Shown: positions 56,404 to 64,000 of the stretch, piece by piece
How positions within the stretch are numbered: the stretch's first letter is position 1
Layout of the letters: every line of letters starts with the position of its first letter
NCBI GenBank assembly: GCA_030650395.1
Contig: JAUSDY010000108.1
Coordinates: 62,001 to 126,000, forward strand
Direction of reading: 5' to 3'
Source: Acidobacteriota bacterium
Lineage (GTDB): Bacteria; Acidobacteriota; Vicinamibacteria; Vicinamibacterales; UBA2999
DNA length: 64,000 bases
Position numbers and translations under genes: made by a program
The notes under the pieces: model-generated
The model's input: the letters and a program-made list of their open reading frames with translations, nothing else
The model's database searches: none
Told to the model about the DNA's origin: nothing

Positions 56404-58704
56404 CTACTGCTTCCAGAACAAGAAATCAGCCGCCTCGAGACGGTTTTTGCCGAGCGGCCGTCCCGCACTATCCTCGAGCCGGACCGCCAGCGAGTCGGTG
56501 CCGGCGGCAATCGCGGTGCCCACGCCGATGACGGACACCTTGACCACGCCATCGGCCGGCACGTCGAGGACCTGCGACTGCTCCTGCCCGCCGATCTTCC
56601 ACGTCAGACGCGCGCGGGGAAACGCCTCGAACCGATCGTTGACCACCCACAATGTGATGGGCGCGCCCGGGTTGTCGATCGCGTACTCAATGCTCGGCAG
56701 GGTCGGCTGCATCGACTCGGCGAGCGTCGTGTAGCCACGCTTCGGCCGCCGATAGTAGTCCACCACCGACCAGGTCACCGACGGCCAGTCATCGACGAAC
56801 ATGAACTGATAGAGGCCCGTGACCTTCGTCCCCTTCGCGCGCCGGTAGTGCTCGGTCGCAAAACGCAGCAGCGCGGCCTGATAGTTCTGGCTGTTCCAGA
56901 TAAATTCTTCCAGCGTCTTGCCCAGCGGAATCTTCGCCGTGTTGAAAGTCGGGTCGCGCTGGAAGTTGTGAAACGCCCAGGCGTCCCACCCCGCTTCGGG
57001 CATCGGCCAACCACCCTCGGCCGGCACCATCGACTTCATCGTCTCCGGGATCGGCAGGGCCTGCGCGCCGTACTCGGTGATAAACGGCGCGCCGGGCAGG
57101 CCGGCATATTCAGCGACTTTGCCGCCGTACCAACCCGGGTAGGGATGCCCGTCGCCGGTGCCCGAGTCCCGATGCGCCACCCGCGTCGGGTCGCGCCGCG
57201 TCGCGTCGGGCAACAACGCTTCGTCGAGCGCGAGATTCTGGTTTTGAATCTTGCGCTTCATCCACGACATCGCATGCGGCGCTTCGTTGTGCATCGACCA
57301 GACGATGATCGAGGGGTGATTGAAGAACAGCCCCATCATGTCCCCGAGCTGGCGCGTCGCCTCACGGTGAAACGACGGCAGATCGCTGTAACCCCACTGC
57401 AGCGGAAAATCCTGCCACACCATCAAGCCGCGCTCATCGGCCACCTCGTAGAATTCCGGCTTCTCGAGATGGGCGTGCACTCGGATGGAATTCAGATTCG
57501 CCTTGAGCATCAGATCGACGTCGCGCTCGTACCACGGTCGATCGGCCTGGGACAGCCACTGCGTCGAGATGTAGTTCGAGCCGCGCGGAAAAATCCGCCG
57601 GCCGTTCAGGTACCACACCCAGTTGTTGTCGCGCCGGATACTGCGGATGCCGAATGTGGTGTGCTGCGGACCCGTCGGGCCGCCAGAGAGTGTGCTCGTG
57701 AGCTGATAGAGGTTGGGCTTGCCGTAATCCCAGCTCCACCATAGCGCAGGTTGATCGATCCGTCGCGTCACCCGCACGCGGTTTTCCCCCGGCGCCAACG
57801 TCACCGACTGGGTAAATCGATCCCGCCGATCGCTGGAAAAGTTCTTGGGCGCGATTTCGCCGGTCAGGGTGCCGCTGCGCTCCGCTGCGGTCCAGTTCTG
57901 CAGGACGTAATCGATCCGAATCGTGGCGGCCTGCTCGGTGACGTCCATGGGCGCCACCTCCGCGCGAACCAGCTCCACGCCCGACGAGGATCGCAGCGTG
58001 ACGTCCCCCACAATGCCGCCCGTTCCGCGCTCCTGCCCGCGATTCGAGGTCCCGCCAGGACGGGTGTCGTGGTAGCCGAAAATACCCTTCACCTGCGTCT
58101 GCCGCTTGGGCCAGCTCGCCGGGTACTGTTCCGACCAGTCGACCACTTGAGCGGGGGCGCCGACCTTGACCGCCACGACATTGTCGCCCGGCACCAGCCA
58201 GCGCGACACCTCGAATTCGAACGGCTGAAAGGAGCCTTCATGATGGCCGGCCAGATGGCCGTTCACATAGACGTCCGCGAAGTAATCCACCATTTCGAAA
58301 CGCAGGATGGCGAGGCGGCCGCCGGCCGCGTACGTAAAGTGGCGTCTGAACCAGACCGTACCCGCGTAGTCGAGCCCGCGCTCGGGCCCGGCCGCTGGTA
58401 AATCGCCGGGGTTGATGATGGCGTTGGGCAGAACGGGCGACAGGTCGATGGCAACGGGATACTCCTTCTTCCCGTTGAGGAACCAGTTGGACGGCAGTCG
58501 CATTGCGGGCCAGTCAACGTCGACGACCGCCGGTTCGGCCAGGTTCGTCGTGCCCTCGAACGGCAGGTACTTCCAATCACCCGCGAGCGAGAGCACGGCC
58601 GCCCCTGCGACCGGCTGCAGTCCGGTGTTCGACGCTTTCTCGCCGAACGCCGTGACGAGCACACTGAGCAGCAGGACGATTCTCATTGATCGAGTACTCC
58701 TCAT
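56404..58704 (-). CDS. glycoside hydrolase family 2 protein
   Basis: RLPSNWFLNGKKEYPVAIDLSP, GTVWFRRHFTY, FGIRSIRRDNNWVWYLNGRRIFPRGSNYISTQWL, IVWSMHNEAPH, FITEYGAQALP. Confidence 0.88.
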   Translation of the reverse strand: MRSTRSMRIVLLLSVLVTAFGEKASNTGLQPVAGAAVLSLAGDWKYLPFEGTTNLAEPAVVDVDWPAMRLPSNWFLNGKKEYPVAIDLSPVLPNAIINPGDLPAAGPERGLDYAGTVWFRRHFTYAAGGRLAILRFEMVDYFADVYVNGHLAGHHEGSFQPFEFEVSRWLVPGDNVVAVKVGAPAQVVDWSEQYPASWPKRQTQVKGIFGYHDTRPGGTSNRGQERGTGGIVGDVTLRSSSGVELVRAEVAPMDVTEQAATIRIDYVLQNWTAAERSGTLTGEIAPKNFSSDRRDRFTQSVTLAPGENRVRVTRRIDQPALWWSWDYGKPNLYQLTSTLSGGPTGPQHTTFGIRSIRRDNNWVWYLNGRRIFPRGSNYISTQWLSQADRPWYERDVDLMLKANLNSIRVHAHLEKPEFYEVADERGLMVWQDFPLQWGYSDLPSFHREATRQLGDMMGLFFNHPSIIVWSMHNEAPHAMSWMKRKIQNQNLALDEALLPDATRRDPTRVAHRDSGTGDGHPYPGWYGGKVAEYAGLPGAPFITEYGAQALPIPETMKSMVPAEGGWPMPEAGWDAWAFHNFQRDPTFNTAKIPLGKTLEEFIWNSQNYQAALLRFATEHYRRAKGTKVTGLYQFMFVDDWPSVTWSVVDYYRRPKRGYTTLAESMQPTLPSIEYAIDNPGAPITLWVVNDRFEAFPRARLTWKIGGQEQSQVLDVPADGVVKVSVIGVGTAIAAGTDSLAVRLEDSAGRPLGKNRLEAADFLFWKQ

Positions 58705-60023
58705 TGCGGCGTCGCGTCAGACGCCGCGCTGATGATCGGTTGGCCGCGCCGTTCGTACAGCGCGGCCGTCAGGATGACCGCCGCCGTGTTGATGTTCAGC
58801 GCACCGGTGGACTTGCCGGTGCCTTCGAAGACGCCGGATCCCCACCCCGCGGCGGTTTGCGCGGGTTGCACCGTCTGCATCGCGAGCCGGGTGTATTGCC
58901 GCGGCAGCAAGGCGTGCCACGCGAACGCGGCCTTGGCGCTGACCCAGCGTGGCTCATCGACGAAGGCGCCGCGCCTCTGCACGTCCACGCCGAACGCTTG
59001 ACGATGTGTGTAAGCGCTGTAGTAAAAGAAAAAATCCGGCGGACGGCCGATGGAATCCTCTGCCACCATGGTGACGCGCCCGGTCTTGCGGTAGCGCGTC
59101 TCCTGCACGCCGAGCAGGTCGCGGGCCAACCGCTCCATTGGCGGATCCCAGCCGATCTCGAGCCCCAGCAGGACGATCGGATCGCTGGTCAGCCGATCGC
59201 GGCCCCGCGCATCGGCGTAGAGCGTGTGGCCCATGATCGTAACCGCCAGGCCATTCTCCTCGAGGCGCCGCGCGTGATCGACGTTCGCGCCCCACGCGGC
59301 GAAGCCGCTCGCCGCATATTGCTCGTAGCCGACCTGCCCTTCCTGGTAGCGGCGCGGACTCCACGCCGCATCGAAGTCCTGCCCCCACATGTAACCGTCC
59401 GCGACGAGCCGCGTGAGATCAAGCCGCTTCACAATCGCGGCCGCGTCGGCGGCATAGGCCGGTTGGGTCTGGGCGACGATTTTCAGCCACACCAGCAGCC
59501 GCCCGATATCGGTGGCCGACCAGCCGTAGCCGCGGGCCGACGGCCGTTGATCGCGGCCCACCATCGTTGCCGTGCGCGTCGAGTAAACCTTGTTGAAGGC
59601 GGCCTGATCGACCATCCCCATCGTGCGGAGGGTCGAGAGCACGCGCCGCATGCGTCGGTCGTATCCGGCGTCGTCGAGAAACTTCAGGGCATGCCCGCAG
59701 TAGAGCGCGGCGATCCCGCTGGCGACGTCCCAGACGGTGGCATACGCATAACCTGAGGTCGCGTCGACCAGGCCCGTGGCGGGCTCGTAATGCCGCGCGA
59801 CGTAGGCCCACGCACTATACGCGGCGTTGTGGACGAGCCGCCGGTCGTCGGCGGAGATGATGAACTGCCGCTCGAGCCGGCGCCATTCGGCGGCCGACCG
59901 CCGATCCGTCTGCTCGGCCTGCAGCACGGGCGCGAGCCCCTTCGGGGCGGGCTGCTCCTGGGAAAAGCTCGCGGACGATCCCGCGAGGACGACAACGACG
60001 AGCGTTAGGAGAAAGCGGCTCAT
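58701..60023 (-). CDS. DUF3131-like exported protein
   Basis: AYSAWAYVARHYEPATGLVDATSGYAYATVWDVASGIAALYCG. Confidence 0.75.
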   Translation of the reverse strand: MSRFLLTLVVVVLAGSSASFSQEQPAPKGLAPVLQAEQTDRRSAAEWRRLERQFIISADDRRLVHNAAYSAWAYVARHYEPATGLVDATSGYAYATVWDVASGIAALYCGHALKFLDDAGYDRRMRRVLSTLRTMGMVDQAAFNKVYSTRTATMVGRDQRPSARGYGWSATDIGRLLVWLKIVAQTQPAYAADAAAIVKRLDLTRLVADGYMWGQDFDAAWSPRRYQEGQVGYEQYAASGFAAWGANVDHARRLEENGLAVTIMGHTLYADARGRDRLTSDPIVLLGLEIGWDPPMERLARDLLGVQETRYRKTGRVTMVAEDSIGRPPDFFFYYSAYTHRQAFGVDVQRRGAFVDEPRWVSAKAAFAWHALLPRQYTRLAMQTVQPAQTAAGWGSGVFEGTGKSTGALNINTAAVILTAALYERRGQPIISAASDATPQ

Positions 60024-60922
60024 GGCTTCGTCCGAGTCGCGGCTGGGGCCCGGGGATCGGGCAGTAGAGCGGCAATCTCGGTGTGGCCGTTGGCCGTCGC
60101 CATGCTCCGCGCCGTCGCGCCGGTCCGGCTGCGCACTCCGGCATTGGTTCCGGCCTCGAGGAGCGCTCGCGTGGTGTCCGCATGGCCGTTGTTGGCAGCA
60201 AGCATGATCGCCGTCAAGCCGCCGAGGTCTGCGGCATCGATCGCCGCACCCATGGCCAAGAGCGCTCGAACGACGGCGGTATGACCGGCACTAGCCGCGT
60301 ACATCAGGGCGGTGACACCTTCGTCGTTCGCGTTGTTCAGATTGGAGTCCTTGGACAGCAACGCATCGACGATGTCGGCCTCGCCGAGGAACGCCGCCAG
60401 CATCAGGACCGACCACTGGTGGTCCTGGGCATACGCTGGAGCGCCCTTGTCGAGGAGGAGCTTCGCGGCCTGCGGCCGGTGGGCGCGAGTCGCCAGCACC
60501 AGCGGATGGCGATCGAGCGTCGGTGCCGTCAGCTCGGCTCCGCCGTCGAGTAGCAACGCGACGACGTCACGATGGTCGTTGAAGATCGCAGCGGCGAGCG
60601 GCGTCATGCCGCGAAGGTTGGTCACGTTCACCTGCGCGCCCTTGCCCAGTAGCATCCGCACCACTTCAGCGTGCCCCCCGGCAGCCGCGTTCATCAGAGC
60701 GGTGTGGCCCTCGGCATCGCGGCCATTCGGGTCCATGCCCGCTGTCAGAAATGCCTTGACCGCCACGGTATCACCGGCAGCCGCCTGGGCGAGCCAGGAC
60801 TCCGTCGTATATGGGACGTTGAGCTCGACCAGCACCTGGCGCGAATCGCGCGCGAAGAAGTTGCACCCGGAAACGGCAAGCGCTGCAAGCAGCGCCCACG
60901 CGTGCAAGGCCGTCGTTTTCAC
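60020..60922 (-). CDS. ankyrin-repeat lipoprotein
   Basis: GTG start, lipobox LAVSGC; EGHTALMNAAAGGHAEVVRMLLGKGAQVNV ankyrin units; GTGA overlap with next gene. Confidence 0.82.
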   Translation of the reverse strand: MKTTALHAWALLAALAVSGCNFFARDSRQVLVELNVPYTTESWLAQAAAGDTVAVKAFLTAGMDPNGRDAEGHTALMNAAAGGHAEVVRMLLGKGAQVNVTNLRGMTPLAAAIFNDHRDVVALLLDGGAELTAPTLDRHPLVLATRAHRPQAAKLLLDKGAPAYAQDHQWSVLMLAAFLGEADIVDALLSKDSNLNNANDEGVTALMYAASAGHTAVVRALLAMGAAIDAADLGGLTAIMLAANNGHADTTRALLEAGTNAGVRSRTGATARSMATANGHTEIAALLPDPRAPAATRTKP

Positions 60923-61896
60923 TTCGCGCCGGATTTTTTCAGAAGCGCTACGATGTCGTTGTGCTGGCCTTTTTCGGCGTAGGTCAGCGCCGTCATCTTC
61001 TCGTGATTGGCGGCCGTGACCTTGGCGCCCTTGTCGATCAGCAGCACCGCGATGGCGGCGCGTCCCTTGTCGGCGGCGCCCATCAACGGCGTCCACCCGT
61101 CTTTGCTCGCGGCGTTGACGTCGGCCTTGTGCATGACGAGCGTCTTCGCCACGTCGGCGCTGCCGCCCTCCGGGGCCGCCATCAACGCGGTCCAACCGTC
61201 TTTGTTTTTGGCGTTCACGTCGGCGCCGGCCGCGATCAAGGCCTGCACTGCCGCGACGTTGCCGACCTTGGAGGCGGCCATCAGCGGCGTCCACCCATCT
61301 GCCATCGACGCTTTCGCATCCGCGCCGGCGGCGAGCAGCGCTTCGACCACGCCGGGCTTGTTCGATTCGGCCGCGGCAATCAGCGCCGACCAGCCATCCT
61401 TGTTGGTGGAGCTGACCGACGCCTTGGAGTCGATCAGGAGGCGCAGCGACTCCTCGTGTCCGCCCTTGGCGGCGGCCATCAGCGGAGTGAACTGATCAGG
61501 GGTCGAGGCGTTGACGTCGGCGCCCTTGGCGACCAGCTCCTTGATGACGCTGGTGTGTCCACCCTGCGCCGCGGCCAGCAGCGGCGACCAGCCGTCTTTC
61601 GGCTTCGCCAAGTTCGGGTTGGCGCCCTTGCTCAGCAGCAGTTGAACCGTCCCGGTCTCGCCGGCGGCGGCGGCCGCAATCAACGGCGTATCCCCGTTTT
61701 CGTCGTGCGTATCGGGACTCATGCCCGCCTTCAAGAACCGGTCTACAGCGTCGGCGTCGCCCTTACCGGCCGAAGCCAGAAAGGCTGTAGGACTCGTAGT
61801 ATCGAGACCATCACCCTTGGAGGCGCAATTGGAGAACGCCAGGCCACATAGAGCGGTCATGGCGCAGAGCGTTCGATACCACCCGGAGCGTGTCAT
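60919..61896 (-). CDS. ankyrin-repeat lipoprotein
   Basis: lipobox LAFSNC; repeated KDGWTPLMAAAKxGxxxxVxxLIAAGADVNA units. Confidence 0.88.
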   Translation of the reverse strand: MTRSGWYRTLCAMTALCGLAFSNCASKGDGLDTTSPTAFLASAGKGDADAVDRFLKAGMSPDTHDENGDTPLIAAAAAGETGTVQLLLSKGANPNLAKPKDGWSPLLAAAQGGHTSVIKELVAKGADVNASTPDQFTPLMAAAKGGHEESLRLLIDSKASVSSTNKDGWSALIAAAESNKPGVVEALLAAGADAKASMADGWTPLMAASKVGNVAAVQALIAAGADVNAKNKDGWTALMAAPEGGSADVAKTLVMHKADVNAASKDGWTPLMGAADKGRAAIAVLLIDKGAKVTAANHEKMTALTYAEKGQHNDIVALLKKSGAK

Positions 61897-62061
61897 CTTC
61901 TATTCCTCTCACGTGAATCCTGTATAAACCGGAGGTTGTCCCCACCCACGGTCAGAACCAGTGACACGCACTTGCAATTCCGGTTCCAGAGTCCTGCCCT
62001 CTCCGAGTAGTACCGCCCCATTCAGGCACGCTCTGTGCATAAATTGGTCCGAGACTCATAA

Positions 62062-63705
62062 GTGCTGCCCGCCTACCATTCCGCGCTCCAGGCAACTCAA
62101 CGTGCGCTGTTTGTTCTGACGGGCCTCACCCTGCTGCTGATGGCGGCGTACGTCTGCGTCCGCCTGGGCACTCTGTTCGCCTCTGGATATTCGGCCGCCG
62201 ATGCCACGATGGCGGTACTGCTGCTGGTGGCCGAGTTGTTCTTGTGCCTCCATGGCGTCGGCTATTTCCTGAGCGTCATCAAGGCGGAGCGCCACCACCA
62301 GCAGGCCACACCGCTGCTGTTCGCCGCCTACGGGAATCGTTCGGCCGGGCCCGCCGCGCTCACACCCGTGCCACAGGTGGCGGTGCTGGTCGCGGCGTTC
62401 AACGAGTCGGCCGACGTGCTGGAGGAAACGCTGGCGTCGGTCTGCGCGATGGATTATCCGGGCGCCAACATCTACCTGATCGACGATTCCACACGAGCGG
62501 AATCGCAACAGGGCGCCGCGCGCGTCGCCGCCACATACGGCGCCCGGCTGGTGCACCGCACCGATCGATCGGGATACAAGGCCGGCGCCATCAACGATTT
62601 GCTTCCCCATTTGGACGAACCCTATGTCGCGTTGCTCGATGCCGATCAGCGCCCGCTCGAAGGCTGGCTGAAGGATCTGGTGCCCTACATGGAGGCGCAC
62701 CCGGACCTGGCCTTCGTCCAGACGCCCCAGGTCTACATCAACGCCGAAGGGTTGCCGGTCGCCGAGGCCGCCACGTATCAGCAGGCCGTGTTCTTTGAAT
62801 ACATCTGCGAAGGCAAGGCCGACTCCAACGCCATGTTCTGCTGTGGATCGAACGTGATCATCCGCCGCGACGCGCTGCTGTCGATCGGCTGCACGGTCAA
62901 GGGGCGGCGGCACTTCTTCGACGAAACATCGGTGACGGAGGATTTTGCCACCTCGTTTCGTTTGCACGCGAAGGGCTGGCGGACCGACTACGTCAACCAG
63001 CCGTACGTGGTCGGCATGGGCCCCGAGACGCTGCCCGCGTATTTCACGCAGCAGATGCGCTGGGCGATGGGCACGCTCGCGGTGGGACTCCAGGTGGGAC
63101 GCAAGTTGCTGAAGAACCCGCGGGCACTCGGCGCCGGCCAGTGGTGGGAATACCTGATGTCGGGCTCGTATTACTTCGTCGGCTTCGCGAACTTCATTTT
63201 CATGCTCGCGCCGATCATGTTCGTCGTCTTCGACGTGCGCCCGATGCGGACCCAGCCGAATCTCTACCTGTTCTTCTTCGTGCCGTACATCGTCTTCACG
63301 ATGAACGCGTTTTTCTTCGGGATGTGGCTGCGCCACTATTCGATCCGCGGGGTCTGGCTCGCCAGCGCCCTCAGCTTCGCCACCTTCTGGATTTACATGA
63401 AGGCGGCCATCGTCGCCCTCTTCGGATTGAAGCGCGCCTTCGGCGTCACGCCCAAAGGAGTGGGTGGCGCCATTCCGGTTTCGAGCATGTTGCCCGAGTT
63501 GGTCATGCTGGTGCTTAACGCCGGCGTGGCCTTGTGGGGCACCTATCACCTGGCGCGCGACGGTTGGAGCGTCGCCTACGTAATGAACACGATCTGGGCG
63601 GGCTATCACGCCATCTTATTGTCGACTCTGTTTGTCTATTTCAATAAACCCGTGACCATCGCGCCACGGCGCCTGCTGTTCGAGGCAAGAACCCTGGCCG
63701 CGTGA
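62062..63705 (+). CDS. cellulose-synthase-like glycosyltransferase family 2
   Basis: VAAFNESADVLEETLASVCAMDYP, DADQRPLEGWL, TEDFATSFRLHAKGW, QQMRWAMG (QxxRW), multiple TM. Confidence 0.93.
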   Translation: MLPAYHSALQATQRALFVLTGLTLLLMAAYVCVRLGTLFASGYSAADATMAVLLLVAELFLCLHGVGYFLSVIKAERHHQQATPLLFAAYGNRSAGPAALTPVPQVAVLVAAFNESADVLEETLASVCAMDYPGANIYLIDDSTRAESQQGAARVAATYGARLVHRTDRSGYKAGAINDLLPHLDEPYVALLDADQRPLEGWLKDLVPYMEAHPDLAFVQTPQVYINAEGLPVAEAATYQQAVFFEYICEGKADSNAMFCCGSNVIIRRDALLSIGCTVKGRRHFFDETSVTEDFATSFRLHAKGWRTDYVNQPYVVGMGPETLPAYFTQQMRWAMGTLAVGLQVGRKLLKNPRALGAGQWWEYLMSGSYYFVGFANFIFMLAPIMFVVFDVRPMRTQPNLYLFFFVPYIVFTMNAFFFGMWLRHYSIRGVWLASALSFATFWIYMKAAIVALFGLKRAFGVTPKGVGGAIPVSSMLPELVMLVLNAGVALWGTYHLARDGWSVAYVMNTIWAGYHAILLSTLFVYFNKPVTIAPRRLLFEARTLAA

Positions 63706-63720
63706 AGCCGTTGGAGGAGG

Positions 63721-64000
63721 ATGATGATTTCGAACTTTCGTACAGCCGCAGGTCCCGCTCGTGCAGGATCGCTGGCGGTCTTGATGACGCTGTGGTGCGT
63801 CACCGTGGCGGGGGCCGGGCAACGCGGTACGGCGCTGTTGTCAGCGGCACCATCCGCCGATTCCGCCGATCAGGCCCCGCAGCCGGTGGCTGGCGCGCCA
63901 CCGGCTGGCACGACGGCCCCCGCGTTCTGGGAGCTGATTGGCGGCTACGAAGCTGACACGCACGGTTCCAGCTACGGTTTTTTTGGCCCCAGCTACGTGC
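63721..64000 (+). CDS. exported protein, partial (runs off window)
   Basis: GGAGGAGG RBS then MMISNFRTAAGPARAGSLAVLMTLWCVTVAGAGQ signal peptide; open frame to window end. Confidence 0.7.
   Translation, partial: MMISNFRTAAGPARAGSLAVLMTLWCVTVAGAGQRGTALLSAAPSADSADQAPQPVAGAPPAGTTAPAFWELIGGYEADTHGSSYGFFGPSYV

Noticed and set aside
54790-57744. 984-aa plus-strand ORF
   Set aside because: Antisense to nucleotidyltransferase, STAS and GH2 genes; shadow-ORF composition
60922-61294. N-terminal extension of ORF 60020..61294
   Set aside because: Out-of-frame reading through the neighbouring ankyrin gene; GTG at 60922 gives a proper lipoprotein signal
62056-63609. 517-aa minus-strand ORF
   Set aside because: Antisense to cellulose-synthase-like GT2 with intact catalytic motifs

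Overview
High-GC bacterial chromosomal window, by gene content and repeat style probably Acidobacteriota/Vicinamibacteria-like (inference). From left to right: (i) a surface-glycan / nonulosonate-type sugar operon, mostly minus strand (~0-20 kb): NeuA/NeuC-like enzymes, transketolase, aldehyde dehydrogenase, several SDR/epimerases, a wHTH+Rossmann regulator, GT4; (ii) smpB, pdxA, holB, tRNA-Val, tRNA-Asp, a Crp-like regulator; (iii) a lipid A/inner-core heptose cluster (WaaC-like, split HldE, GmhB, WaaF-like, LpxL-like, LpxK, KdtA); (iv) gap-pgk-tpiA-secG and tRNA-Leu(GAG); (v) an accessory block just after tRNA-Leu (~36.5-41.3 kb) with orphan proteins, two divergent HEPN-motif (RNxxxH) proteins of which one is frameshifted, a degraded DUF3800-like remnant, and a Fic protein preceded by 12-bp-period iterons; (vi) NfeD + slipin, a frameshifted Ser/Thr kinase-PD40 gene, a HicAB pair, an SGNH pseudogene carrying tandem hairpin repeats; (vii) a response-regulator/partner-switching module (GGDEF, Hpt, PP2C, RsbW-like, STAS) enclosing a sugar nucleotidyltransferase, then GH2, DUF3131, two ankyrin lipoproteins and a cellulose-synthase-like GT2. 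The most striking unannotated signals are: three evenly spaced GTTCA-N5-TGAAC palindromes around a consensus TATAAT promoter of the sugar operon; REP-like GTAG/GTGG hairpins whose loops supply stop codons of three genes; a REP-like palindrome in the transketolase gene flanked by a perfect 13-bp direct repeat; multiple heptanucleotide tandem arrays; and the tRNA-adjacent HEPN/Fic block.
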